This document shows positions 1-7,615 of a stretch of 64,000 nucleotides of DNA, in pieces. Position 1 is the first letter of the stretch; each line of letters begins with the position of its first letter. The notes beneath the pieces were generated by a model, which saw nothing but the letters and a program-made list of their open reading frames with translations, was not told the DNA's origin and made no database searches. Location: NCBI RefSeq assembly GCF_050920705.1, contig NZ_CP154799.1, positions 186,001 through 250,000 on the forward strand, given 5' to 3'. The position numbers and the translations under genes were made by a program. This DNA is from Regnicoccus_A sp014224355. GTDB lineage: Bacteria; Cyanobacteriota; Cyanobacteriia; PCC-6307; Cyanobiaceae.

Positions 1-1
1 G

Positions 2-973
2 GCGATCGTGGCCGGAGTCTCCATCGGCGCCCTGGCCCCCGAGCTGGCTGAGGCTGTTGCGGCCCTGGAGGTGGCCCGCATCAACCTGCCGATCGCCCTG
101 CTGATCTGGGGAATGATCTATCCGATGATGCTGGCGGTCGACTTCGGGGCCATCGGCGGCCTGCGGCGCCAACCCAGGGGTCTGCTGATCACCGTGGTGG
201 TGAACTGGCTGATCAAGCCGCTCACCATGACCGCCATCGCCTGGCTGTTCATCCGCGGCCTGTTCAGCGCCTGGATCCCCGCGGCGATCGGTGATCAATA
301 CATCGCCGGCATGATTCTGCTGGGGGTGGCTCCCTGCACGGCCATGGTGTTTGTGTGGAGTCGGCTGAGTGCTGGTGATCCCAATTACACCTTGGCGCAG
401 GTGGCGATCAACGACCTGATCATGGTGTTCGCCTTTGCGCCGATCGCAGCCCTGCTGCTGGGTGTGAGCAACGTTTTGGTCCCCTGGGACACCTTGCTCA
501 CGGCCGTGGGTCTGTTTGTGGTGGTGCCCCTGACAGCCGGTTGGCTGACGAGGCGGCTGCTGCACTCACCGGGTCGACTCAAACGCCTGGAGCAACGGCT
601 CAAGCCGCTGGCGATTGTGAGCCTGATCGCCACGGTGCTGATGCTGTTCATGGTGCAGGCCAGGGCGATCCTGGCCGAACCGCTGGCGATCGTCCTGATT
701 GCGATTCCGCTGATCCTGCAGACCTACCTGATTTTCTGGATCACGGCTCTGTGGATGCGCCTCTGGCGCCAACCCCGTGCCATTGCTGCTCCCGGGGCCA
801 TGATCGGGGCGTCCAATTTCTTTGAGCTGGCGGTGGCGGTGGCGATCAGCCTGTTCGGTCTCAACTCCGGCGCTGCCCTGGCCACCGTGGTGGGTGTCCT
901 GGTGGAGGTGCCGGTGATGCTTTCCCTGGTGGCGATCGCCAACCGCAACCGGCTGCTGTTTCCCCGCTCCTGA
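2..973 (+). CDS. acr3: ACR3-family arsenite efflux permease (5' end outside window)
   Basis: Integral inner-membrane exporter of arsenite (As(III)), the efflux step of arsenic detoxification. The protein is almost wholly hydrophobic with about nine to ten membrane segments. It carries ACR3 hallmarks: GVAPCTAMVFVWS (about residue 105, with the family's conserved Cys) and GASNFFELAVAVAIS near the C-terminus. The frame is open to the window edge, and the residues before the first GTG (position 8) still look like the N-terminal membrane helix, so the true start lies upstream; ACR3 proteins are usually 340-380 residues and 323 are visible. An arsR regulator follows 97 bases downstream on the same strand, giving an ars pair beside the phosphate-sensing genes. 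Confidence 0.9.
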   Translation, partial: AIVAGVSIGALAPELAEAVAALEVARINLPIALLIWGMIYPMMLAVDFGAIGGLRRQPRGLLITVVVNWLIKPLTMTAIAWLFIRGLFSAWIPAAIGDQYIAGMILLGVAPCTAMVFVWSRLSAGDPNYTLAQVAINDLIMVFAFAPIAALLLGVSNVLVPWDTLLTAVGLFVVVPLTAGWLTRRLLHSPGRLKRLEQRLKPLAIVSLIATVLMLFMVQARAILAEPLAIVLIAIPLILQTYLIFWITALWMRLWRQPRAIAAPGAMIGASNFFELAVAVAISLFGLNSGAALATVVGVLVEVPVMLSLVAIANRNRLLFPRS

Positions 974-1070
974 TCCATCGTTTCGAGCGACGATCGGACT
1001 CCTGCGATCAACCGTTTCAGCCAGCAAGTCCCCGATCCTCGCTGAACCAACAAATCCCGTCCATTGCTTC

Positions 1071-1445
1071 ATGACCCGGTCAAGCCCCCGCGCCTTTTTG
1101 CCCCCAAACCCGGCCAACGGCCCTCCCGACGAACCCGGCGGCACCCTCGACAACGCCGCGGCCCGTCAGTTGCTCAAAGCCCTCGGGGATCCCCTGCGCC
1201 TGCAGGTGATCGAGGCCCTCGCCGGCGGCGAGCGCTGCGTCTGCGATCTGGTCACGGATCTGGGCCTGGCCCAGTCGAAGCTCTCCTTTCATCTCAAGGT
1301 GCTCAAGCAGGCGGGGCTGCTCGCCGATCGGCAGGAGGGGCGCTGGATCTACTACAGCCTGCGCCCCGAAGCCCTCGGCGCCCTGCAGGCCTGGCTCGCC
1401 GATCTGAGCGCCCATTGCGGCACTCCCGCCAGTCGCTGCGCCTGA
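1071..1445 (+). CDS. arsR: ArsR/SmtB-family metalloregulator
   Basis: Winged-helix repressor of 124 residues, expected to release operator DNA when it binds As(III) or a related ion. Visible features are LLKALGDPLRLQVIEAL (about residues 35-51), the metal-binding helix signature ERCVCDLVTDLGLAQ (Cys-Val-Cys-Asp, typical of arsenic-sensing ArsR), the recognition helix QSKLSFHLKVLKQAGL and the wing RQEGRWIYYSL. Two further Cys (SAHCG and SRCA) close the C-terminus and may add ligands. The first 30 residues are a Pro-rich extension, so the start could be internal. It follows the ACR3 exporter on the same strand and converges on phoR with only 6 bases between the stops. No classic ATCAA-N6-TTGAT operator was seen upstream. 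Confidence 0.9.
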   Translation: MTRSSPRAFLPPNPANGPPDEPGGTLDNAAARQLLKALGDPLRLQVIEALAGGERCVCDLVTDLGLAQSKLSFHLKVLKQAGLLADRQEGRWIYYSLRPEALGALQAWLADLSAHCGTPASRCA

Positions 1446-1451
1446 AGCGGT

Positions 1452-2594
1452 TCAGACCCCCTTGGGCAGCACCAGCTCGATCACTGCTCCGCCATCGGGA
1501 TGGTTGCGGGCCTGCACCCGGCCCCCATGGGTGAGGGCGATCTGCTGCACGATCGCCAGGCCCAGGCCACTGCCGGCCTGCTGGCTGCGCACCCGGGATG
1601 GATCGCCCCGATAGAAGCGCTCGAACAGGTGAACCAGGTCGTCCTGACTGAGTCCAGGGCCGTGGTCTCGCACCTCCAGCTCCCACCAGAGGCCGCTGCT
1701 GGCCACACCCAGCTCCACTACCCCCCCATCGGGGCTGTAGCGCAGGGCATTCTCGAACAGGTTGAGCAGGGCGCGATGCAGCCGCGAGGCATCGGCCCAG
1801 AGCAGGCAGGCCTGGCGCTGGCGGGCCATCAGCCTCACACCGCGGCTCTCGGCGAGGGGCCTGAGGCTGCTCCAGGCCTCCTCCGCCATCTCCCAGAGAT
1901 CAAGCACCTCGTAGCGCCGCTCATCAAGGGGGAGACTGTTCTCCAGGCTGGAGAGTTCCAGCAGATCCCCCACCAGCTCCTGCAGCCGTTTCAGTTCCCG
2001 TTGCAGGCGCTCCACCAGCACGCCACCACTGCCGCCGGTCCCGGTGCCCACCTCCGCCGCCAGCCGCTCCCCCACCAGCAACAGGGCGGTGAGGGGAGTC
2101 TTCAGCTCATGGGCCACGTCACTCACCCAGCGACTCTGCTGATCGAGCTGGGATTCCAGCGAGCGCCTGCTGTTGATCCAGAGCGCCACCCAGCCCTCTC
2201 CCCCCGCCAGCAGCACCCCTTCGAGCGGCTCGTTGCCTTGCCACCACTCCAGACGCTGGGGCCGACCGCGGCGGCCCACACTCAGGATCGCCTCCTCCAG
2301 CTCCGCCTGCTGGATCACGGCACGCAGGGGCTGGCCCCGCACCAGGCGATCGGCAGGAAGTTGAAGCAGCCGCTCCGCCCTGGGATTGATCGCCTGGATT
2401 CTCTGCTCCCCGTCGAGCACCAGCCATCCCTGGGGCGCCCCCTCCAGCCAGGCCAGCAGCTGCAGCCGCCCAAGCCCGGGGAGAACGGGCCGGGCGCTGG
2501 CCTCCACAGCCGCGGGAGCTGAGGACCTGCGCGGCCCGCGGAAGAGGACCCAGCCGATCAGCACGCCCAGGCCAAGGGCCAGCAGCAGCGTCAT
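1452..2594 (-). CDS. phoR: Phosphate-sensing sensor histidine kinase PhoR
   Basis: Membrane-anchored histidine kinase of 380 residues that should autophosphorylate and pass phosphate to PhoB when phosphate is scarce. One N-terminal membrane helix (residues 1-18) is followed by a PAS-like sensor (about 45-140). The dimerisation box is SDVAHELKTPLTAL with phospho-acceptor His162, and the ATPase domain has N box NLFENALRYSP (from 278), G1 DHGPG (310-314) and G2 GSGLGLAIV (341-349). It lies 10 bases downstream of the response-regulator gene, so the two are co-transcribed. The single helix and cytoplasmic PAS match cyanobacterial PhoR. The function follows from pairing with PhoB and the PtrA-like neighbour; the phosphate stimulus itself is inferred from the family. 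Confidence 0.88.
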   Translation of the reverse strand: MTLLLALGLGVLIGWVLFRGPRRSSAPAAVEASARPVLPGLGRLQLLAWLEGAPQGWLVLDGEQRIQAINPRAERLLQLPADRLVRGQPLRAVIQQAELEEAILSVGRRGRPQRLEWWQGNEPLEGVLLAGGEGWVALWINSRRSLESQLDQQSRWVSDVAHELKTPLTALLLVGERLAAEVGTGTGGSGGVLVERLQRELKRLQELVGDLLELSSLENSLPLDERRYEVLDLWEMAEEAWSSLRPLAESRGVRLMARQRQACLLWADASRLHRALLNLFENALRYSPDGGVVELGVASSGLWWELEVRDHGPGLSQDDLVHLFERFYRGDPSRVRSQQAGSGLGLAIVQQIALTHGGRVQARNHPDGGAVIELVLPKGV

Positions 2595-2604
2595 GCCCTG
2601 GAGC

Positions 2605-3309
2605 TCAACCGAAGCGGTAGCCGAAGCCCCTCACCGTGAGGATGTGCTCAGGAGCGGAGGGGTTGGCCTCAAGCTTCTCGCGCAGCCAGCGGATGTGCAC
2701 GTCCACGGTCTTGGTGTCGACCACGTAGTCGGTGCCCCAGACCTCATCGATCAACTGGTTGCGGCTCCAGACGCGGCCGGGGTTCTGCATGAAGAACTCC
2801 ACCAGCCGGTATTCCTTGGGCGAGAGATTCACCGACTCGCCGTCACGGGTGACGCGGAACTCGTCGGGATAGAGCGTCAGGCTCCGATGGTGAACGATCT
2901 GCCCGACGGGAAAGCGCTCCACCGTCTGATGGCTGCGACGCAGCAGGGCACGGCAACGGGCCACCAGTTCCCGCAGCCCGAACGGCTTGACCAGGTAATC
3001 ATCGGCTCCGAGCTCGAGACCAAGCACCCGGTCCGTTTCCGTGTCGCGGGCGCTCACCATCAGGATCGGGGTTTGGGCATCCGCGCGGCGCAGGTGGCGG
3101 CACACATCCAGACCGCCCACCCCGGGCAGCATCAGATCCAGCAGCACCAGATCGAAGGCCTGGGCGCCCTGGCGCTGGGACGCTTCGATCTGCAGGATGG
3201 CCTGACGGCCATCGGAGGCGCAGGCCACATCAAACCCTTCCTGGCCCAGCGCCTCCTCCAGGGTGGTGCGGATACCGTCGTCGTCATCAACGATGAGCAG
3301 ACGGGGCAT
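2605..3309 (-). CDS. phoB: Phosphate-regulon response regulator PhoB (OmpR/PhoB family)
   Basis: Two-domain transcription factor. The receiver domain has the acidic cluster VDDDD, phospho-acceptor Asp in LVLLDLMLPG and Lys in GADDYLVKPF; the C-terminal winged helix contains LSPKEYRLVEFF, RVWSRNQLIDEVWG and TVDVHIRWLREKLE, ending RGFGYRFG. The ATG at 3309 (MPRLLIVDD) was chosen; an in-frame TTG at 3342 would add 11 residues lacking conserved character. It is the first gene of the phoB-phoR pair and has the PtrA-like regulator just upstream on the same strand, the order known in marine Synechococcus. Expected to bind Pho boxes of phosphate-starvation genes. The close relative RpaB is the main alternative, but the phoR partner argues for PhoB. 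Confidence 0.88.
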   Translation of the reverse strand: MPRLLIVDDDDGIRTTLEEALGQEGFDVACASDGRQAILQIEASQRQGAQAFDLVLLDLMLPGVGGLDVCRHLRRADAQTPILMVSARDTETDRVLGLELGADDYLVKPFGLRELVARCRALLRRSHQTVERFPVGQIVHHRSLTLYPDEFRVTRDGESVNLSPKEYRLVEFFMQNPGRVWSRNQLIDEVWGTDYVVDTKTVDVHIRWLREKLEANPSAPEHILTVRGFGYRFG

Positions 3310-3379
3310 GGGGTTGTCCGGGCCCGGGGACGCGACGCTCAAAACTAGGCCATCACGACGGCAGAAACCTGATGAACCC

Positions 3380-4015
3380 TCATCGGCGCCTGGGCAGGTG
3401 GCTGATCACCAGATGCCGCTGGGCATCGATCTGCAGCCAACCCTCATCGCGCAGCAGGCCGATCACCCGCGTGACCGTGACCCGGGTGGTGGAGAGGGCG
3501 CTGGCCAGCTCCTGGTGGGTGAGGCGCAGGTTGAGGCGCAACCCCTCCTCGCAGGCCTGGCCGTAGTCCTGGGCGAGCAGTTCCAGAAGACCACGCACCC
3601 GGTCTTCCACCCGCCGCAGCCCGAGCAAAGAGAGAAGGGTTTCCGCCTGCCGGTGGCGGCTGATCACGGCCTGCATCACCGCCATGGCCAGATGGGAAGA
3701 CTGCTCGATCTCGGCACAGGAGAGGCAGAGCAGATCGGAATCGGTGAGGGTGAAGGCCTCATAGGCCTGCACGTTGGTGAGCGGCTCACCGAAGGGCTCA
3801 TTCGGACCGGCCAGACCCAGCAGCAACGGATCGCCGTGGATCGTGACTGCTTCGAGTTTCACCATGCCACGCACCACCAGCCAGATGGTGTTCTTGAGCA
3901 GGGGAACGGCGCTGCCCGCGCCGATGTGCAGAAGCTGGCGCTGCCGGTAATTCGTCTCCAGCACCTCTCGGATCGCATCGCTGCGGCCGGCATCGCGAAA
4001 AGGCGTTGAAACCAT
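3380..4015 (-). CDS. ptrA: Crp/Fnr-family regulator, PtrA-like
   Basis: Crp-type regulator of 211 residues: a cyclic-nucleotide-binding-like sensor domain (about 25-130), a long dimerisation helix, and a C-terminal helix-turn-helix, LTHQELASALSTTRVTVTRVIGLLRDEGWLQID. The sensor lacks an obvious cAMP phosphate-binding cassette (no RxA motif), so its ligand is unclear. In marine Synechococcus a Crp-family gene beside phoBR, ptrA, acts downstream of PhoB to control later phosphate-starvation genes; the symbol rests on this position plus family, not on a diagnostic motif. NtcA is the closest well-known relative, but a better NtcA is present in this window (25536-26264). A candidate Pho-box-like stretch lies upstream (4089-4108). 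Confidence 0.72.
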   Translation of the reverse strand: MVSTPFRDAGRSDAIREVLETNYRQRQLLHIGAGSAVPLLKNTIWLVVRGMVKLEAVTIHGDPLLLGLAGPNEPFGEPLTNVQAYEAFTLTDSDLLCLSCAEIEQSSHLAMAVMQAVISRHRQAETLLSLLGLRRVEDRVRGLLELLAQDYGQACEEGLRLNLRLTHQELASALSTTRVTVTRVIGLLRDEGWLQIDAQRHLVISHLPRRR

Positions 4016-4088
4016 GGCCGATCTCCCCTGACACCTCGGACTGTATGGACGATGACCGACAAGCCAGCAAAGGATGGATAAGGGGGCG

Positions 4089-4108
4089 GTTAACCTCTGG
4101 CTAAGACC
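4089..4108. promoter_or_regulatory. Weak candidate Pho box between ptrA-like gene and Nif11 gene
   Basis: The stretch GTTAACCT-CTG-GCTAAGAC resembles two tandem 8-base half-sites of the cyanobacterial Pho box (PyTTAAPyPyT/A) with a 3-base spacer. The first repeat matches all but one position; the second matches poorly. It sits 74 bases upstream of the ptrA-like start and also upstream of the Nif11 gene on the other strand, so either could be the target. Known biology (PhoB control of ptrA in marine Synechococcus) makes the position sensible, but similarity is modest. Confidence 0.3.
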
Positions 4109-4135
4109 CTTTTCGCAGCAAGGATCACAATGATT

Positions 4136-4161
4136 GGCCTCTCATGGATGGGCCTCTCATG
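4136..4161. repeat. Short direct repeat GGCCTCTCATG x2
   Basis: Two identical 11-base copies at 4136-4146 and 4151-4161 start 15 bases apart in the divergent intergenic region between the ptrA-like gene and the Nif11 gene. The spacing, about one and a half helical turns, could suit a dimeric regulator or may simply be a local duplication. Confidence 0.4.
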
Positions 4162-4244
4162 CTGAAGTGCGGGCCTGAATTCCCGCGGAAAGGAAACCTG
4201 CCCCCCAGGGGTGGAGAGTGGGGAGGCCGAAGCCTGCCCAGCCC

Positions 4245-4496
4245 ATGAGCCAGGACACTGACGATGTCTTTGCCTTCCTTGCCCTGATCGAGGCAGACAG
4301 GGAGCTGCGCGAAGCCCTCAATCATGTGGAAACAGCCGAGGAGGTGGCCCAGCTGGCCCAGCAACGGGGGCACGGGTTCCCGGCCGCTGCTCTGCTGGAC
4401 TTGCTCAACCGCTGCAATGAAGCCCCCAAGGCCCGGCTGGGGCTGATGGATGAAAAGCTGATCCGGGTCCACCTGAAGCGCGATCAGCTGCGCTGA
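4245..4496 (+). CDS. Nif11-domain small protein
   Basis: An 83-residue protein built on a single Nif11-type domain: VFAFLALIEADRELREAL, then EEVAQLAQQRGHGF and an amphipathic helix. Nif11 domains are best known as leader regions of RiPP precursor peptides, for instance prochlorosins in picocyanobacteria, but stand-alone members of unknown role are common. This one has no double-Gly cleavage site followed by a Cys/Ser/Thr-rich core; it ends in a charged tail (KLIRVHLKRDQLR), so it does not look like a modified-peptide precursor. The ATG at 4245 fits the domain boundary; an in-frame GTG at 4218 is possible. A ParB-like gene starts 12 bases downstream, so the two form an operon. Confidence 0.7.
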   Translation: MSQDTDDVFAFLALIEADRELREALNHVETAEEVAQLAQQRGHGFPAAALLDLLNRCNEAPKARLGLMDEKLIRVHLKRDQLR

Positions 4497-4508
4497 GCCG
4501 CCTCCGCC

Positions 4509-5162
4509 ATGGCGCTGCATCTGCCCCCCTACCAACCGCTGCCAGCGCCCCCCGACGACCCGGACAGCCTCCTGAAGGTGACCGTGGCGGAGCTCAGGCC
4601 CACCCAGCTCTGCATCGGCCTGGCGGAAATCCGTCATCGCCAGGCCGACTTCGCCGGCGAATCCCGCAAGGAGCGTCGGCGCTACCTGCGGCGCAAGCCA
4701 GTCCCCCTGGTGCGGGCCCGCTCCGGCGCCCTGTGGATGGTCGACCGTCACCACCGACTGCGCGGACTGCTGGAGATCGATCCCGATGCCGAGGCCTTCG
4801 GCTACGTGGTGCTCCAGCTGACCAGTGATCACCCCCGGGTGGTGCTGGAGGCCCTGGCCCAGCGCGGCTGGCTCTACCTGCATGACGGCCGCGGCCAGGG
4901 CCCCTGGCCGCCGGAGCGGTTGCCCCGGACCCTGCTGGGACTCGAGGACGACCCCTACCGCAGCCTGGTCTGGAAGCTGAAGCAGGAGAAGGTGATCGAA
5001 GCGGCGCCACTGATCCCGTTCCACGAATTCCGCTGGGGAGCGTGGCTGCGCAGCCGCTGCCTGCCGCCCTTCAGCTCCCTGTGCCTGGAGCCGGCCCTGC
5101 CCGCGGCCCGGGCCCTGGCCCGCTCCGCTGCCGCCAGGCGGCTGGCCGGCTGGAAGGGCTGA
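4509..5162 (+). CDS. ParB-like nuclease-domain protein (ParBc_2 type)
   Basis: A 217-residue protein resembling the stand-alone ParB-like family (Pfam ParBc_2). Visible signatures are VAELRPTQLCIGLAEI (about 25-40), RRYLRRKPVPLVRA, and the core MVDRHHRLRGLLE carrying the D-x-HH motif that holds the nucleotide or phosphate in ParB/Srx-fold enzymes. There is no helix-turn-helix and no CTPase-type ParB partner nearby, so chromosome partitioning is unlikely. It follows the Nif11 gene by 12 bases. The molecular role is unknown; a nuclease or ATP-using activity is only suggested by the fold. The last ~40 residues are Ala/Arg-rich and poorly conserved in appearance. Confidence 0.7.
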   Translation: MALHLPPYQPLPAPPDDPDSLLKVTVAELRPTQLCIGLAEIRHRQADFAGESRKERRRYLRRKPVPLVRARSGALWMVDRHHRLRGLLEIDPDAEAFGYVVLQLTSDHPRVVLEALAQRGWLYLHDGRGQGPWPPERLPRTLLGLEDDPYRSLVWKLKQEKVIEAAPLIPFHEFRWGAWLRSRCLPPFSSLCLEPALPAARALARSAAARRLAGWKG

Positions 5163-5300
5163 GCGGGCTCACAGCGCGAATCGGCCTAGGTTGATGGGGC
5201 TTGTCCCCCTTAGCGGAGACCTCTGGTATCCCCGCTTCGATTCGGTCCAAGCGGACCATTCGGTCGCCTCCCCTGAGTTCGATCCCAGGAGTGCCATCGA

Positions 5301-6419
5301 ATGTCCATGCCTCGACGAGGGTTCGCGCTGCCAGCGAATCCCACGGCCATCATTTATTGCGAAGGCAACTTCGGCCGGATTGATGGCAAGACCGCCAACG
5401 GTCTTGTGCGCCACTCGGAGCGCTACAGGATCCTGGCGGTGATTGACAGTCAGCTGGCCGGCGCCGATGCCGGCATGGTGCTGGATGGCGTGGCCAGGGG
5501 CATCCCCATCTGCACCGATCTGAGTGAGGCCCTGGCCCAGTCAGGGGGCAGGGCCGATCTGCTGATCGTCGGCATGGCCCCGGCCAGCGGCAGGCTCACA
5601 CCGGAGCAGAAAGGTGTGTTGCTCGAAGCGATCCGCTCCGGGCTGCACCTGATCAATGGGCTGCATGAATTCCTCAACGACGCCGCCGAATTCGCTGCGG
5701 CGGCCGAGGCTCACTCGGTGACGATCAGCGATGTGCGGCGGCCGCCGAACCTCAGCGATCTGCGCATGTTCAGCGGCCGTATCTCCTCCCTGCCCTGCCG
5801 CCGCATCGCCGTGCTCGGCACCGATGGGGCGGTCGGCAAACGCACCACGGCCGTGATCCTCACCAGGGCCCTGAACGACGCCGGCATCAAGGCGGTGATG
5901 GTGGGCACCGGACAGACCGGTCTGATGCAGGGGGCCCGCTTCGGCCTCGCTCTGGATGCGATTCCCTGCCAGTACGCCTCCGGTGAGGTGGAGGCGGCGG
6001 TGGTGGAGGCCTGGGAAGCGGAGCATCCCGATGTGATCGTGATTGAAGGCCAGGGGGCCCTCAGCCATCCCGCCTATCTGAGCTCCACCTACATCCTGCG
6101 GGGGTCGCAGCCCCAGGCCGTGATCCTGCAGCACGCGCCGATGCGCCAGTGGCTGAGCGATTTCCCGGAGATTTCGATGCCGTCACCCGCCAGCGAGATC
6201 ACCCTGATCGAAACCTTCGCCTCCACGCGGGTGATCGGCCTTTGCCTCAATCACGAAGGGATGCGTGAGGCTGAAATCACGGCGGCGATCGCTCTCTATG
6301 GGATCGAACTGGGGCTGCCCGCCACCGATGCGCTCATGCGCTCCCCGCAACGCCTGGTGGAGATGGTGGTCCGCGCCTTCCCCGAGCTCCAACCCACTCC
6401 CGCCCCTCTCACCTCTTGA
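5301..6419 (+). CDS. DUF1611 (DgcN-like) NAD/P-loop protein
   Basis: A 372-residue member of the DUF1611 family. The N-terminal half is Rossmann-like (IIYCEGNFGRIDGKTANGL). The C-terminal half has a P-loop-type motif GTDGAVGKRTT (about 173-183), GTGQTGLMQG (about 202) and VIEGQGALSHPAY (about 247). Characterised relatives (DgcN) are described as acetyltransferases acting on D-glutamate alongside a dipeptide-epimerase-like partner. Here the partner is a PLP racemase that begins on the stop codon of this gene (TTGA overlap), pointing to tight translational coupling and a joint amino-acid pathway. The substrate cannot be read from sequence. The ATG at 5301 is the first in frame consistent with the domain start. 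Confidence 0.75.
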   Translation: MSMPRRGFALPANPTAIIYCEGNFGRIDGKTANGLVRHSERYRILAVIDSQLAGADAGMVLDGVARGIPICTDLSEALAQSGGRADLLIVGMAPASGRLTPEQKGVLLEAIRSGLHLINGLHEFLNDAAEFAAAAEAHSVTISDVRRPPNLSDLRMFSGRISSLPCRRIAVLGTDGAVGKRTTAVILTRALNDAGIKAVMVGTGQTGLMQGARFGLALDAIPCQYASGEVEAAVVEAWEAEHPDVIVIEGQGALSHPAYLSSTYILRGSQPQAVILQHAPMRQWLSDFPEISMPSPASEITLIETFASTRVIGLCLNHEGMREAEITAAIALYGIELGLPATDALMRSPQRLVEMVVRAFPELQPTPAPLTS

Positions 6420-7531
6420 CGGCCCCGAGGCTGGAGATCCGCCTCGACAGGATTGCCCACAACGCCCGCAGCCTGGTGGATCGACTCAGCGCCAGGGGGC
6501 TGTCGCTCACGGCCGTGACCAAAGCGACCCTGGGGCTGCCTCAGGTGGCGGCGGTGCTGGCCGCGGCAGGGGTCAGCGGGATCGGCGAACCTCGCATCGA
6601 AACGCTCAGGGCGCTGCGACGCAGCGGGGTGACCCTGCCGCTGACCCTGATCCGCTCCCCCATGCCGAGCCAGGTGGCCGAGGTGGTGGCCCAGGCCGAC
6701 ATCAGCCTGAACACGGAGCCTGCGGTGATGGCCCTGCTCTCAGCCGAGGCGATCGCCCAGGACCATCGCCATGGCGTGGTGCTGATGGTGGAGCTGGGTG
6801 ATCTGCGCGAGGGGATCATGCCGGAACACCTGGAGGGCATCGCGGGCGGCCTGCTGAGGCTGCCCGGACTGGACCTGATCGGCATCGGGGCCAACATGGC
6901 CTGCCAGAACGGCGTGGTTCCCTCGAGGGCATCGATGGCCGAGCTCTCCATGCTGGCCACGGGGCTTGAGGCGGCCTTCGGCATCGTGCTGCCGATCGTG
7001 TCGGGTGGCAACTCCGCCAATCTGACCTGGCTGTTCGCCGGGGGAGCGGTGGGCAGGATCAACAACCTCCGGCTGGGGGAAGCGATCCTGCTGGGCCGTG
7101 AACCGCTCCAGCGTCAGCCGATCCCTGGTCTGCGCACCGATGCCTTCCGGCTGGTGGCCGAGGTGATCGAATCCAACCGAAAACCCACCCTGCCCTGGGG
7201 TCGCTCCCGCCAGGGAGCCTTCGGACCACCGCCGGCACGGGTGGATCGGGGCGAGCGGTGGCGAGTGCTGCTGGCCCTCGGCCTTCAGGATGTGGATGCC
7301 GCCGGGCTGACCCTTCCCCCTGGCATGACCCTGCTGGGCGCCAGCAGTGACCACCTGGTGCTCGACACCGGCTCCATGGCCGTGGCCGTGGGGACGGAGC
7401 TCGGGTTCGAGCTCAACTACAGCGCTCTGCTGCGGGCGATGACCTCACCGTTCGTGGCCCGCAGCCTGATCGAGCCGAGGGCCGGAGCCCGTCAGGACTC
7501 GTGCTCCAACCCCCGAGGAATCCTGGCCTGA
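6416..7531 (+). CDS. PLP-dependent amino-acid racemase, alanine/ornithine racemase family
   Basis: A 371-residue fold-III PLP enzyme. The PLP lysine is in LTAVTKATLG (Lys36); GIGEPRIETLRALR follows, and GIGANMAC (about 160) and IVSGGNSANL (about 197) form the cofactor-phosphate and substrate side. The layout resembles ornithine racemase (Orr) and YhfX-type proteins rather than Alr of the cell-wall pathway. The start is a TTG that overlaps the DUF1611 stop (TTGA at 6416-6419); no better start is visible, as conserved sequence begins at once (PRLEIRLDRIAHNAR). Paired with DUF1611, it probably interconverts L- and D-forms of an unidentified amino acid. About 85 bases separate its stop from the downstream riboswitch. 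Confidence 0.8.
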   Translation: MTAPRLEIRLDRIAHNARSLVDRLSARGLSLTAVTKATLGLPQVAAVLAAAGVSGIGEPRIETLRALRRSGVTLPLTLIRSPMPSQVAEVVAQADISLNTEPAVMALLSAEAIAQDHRHGVVLMVELGDLREGIMPEHLEGIAGGLLRLPGLDLIGIGANMACQNGVVPSRASMAELSMLATGLEAAFGIVLPIVSGGNSANLTWLFAGGAVGRINNLRLGEAILLGREPLQRQPIPGLRTDAFRLVAEVIESNRKPTLPWGRSRQGAFGPPPARVDRGERWRVLLALGLQDVDAAGLTLPPGMTLLGASSDHLVLDTGSMAVAVGTELGFELNYSALLRAMTSPFVARSLIEPRAGARQDSCSNPRGILA

Positions 7532-7615
7532 GCGGCGCCTGCCGAGGAGCGGTGCTGCTGCGTCGCGGGCTGTTGCGGTCGTGGGCTGCCATGCCGGCCA
7601 GGAAGGTCCAGAATG

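Noticed and set aside
4245..4496. RiPP precursor peptide
   Set aside because: Although it has a Nif11 domain, there is no double-Gly site or Cys/Ser/Thr-rich core, and no lanthionine synthetase or peptidase transporter nearby.
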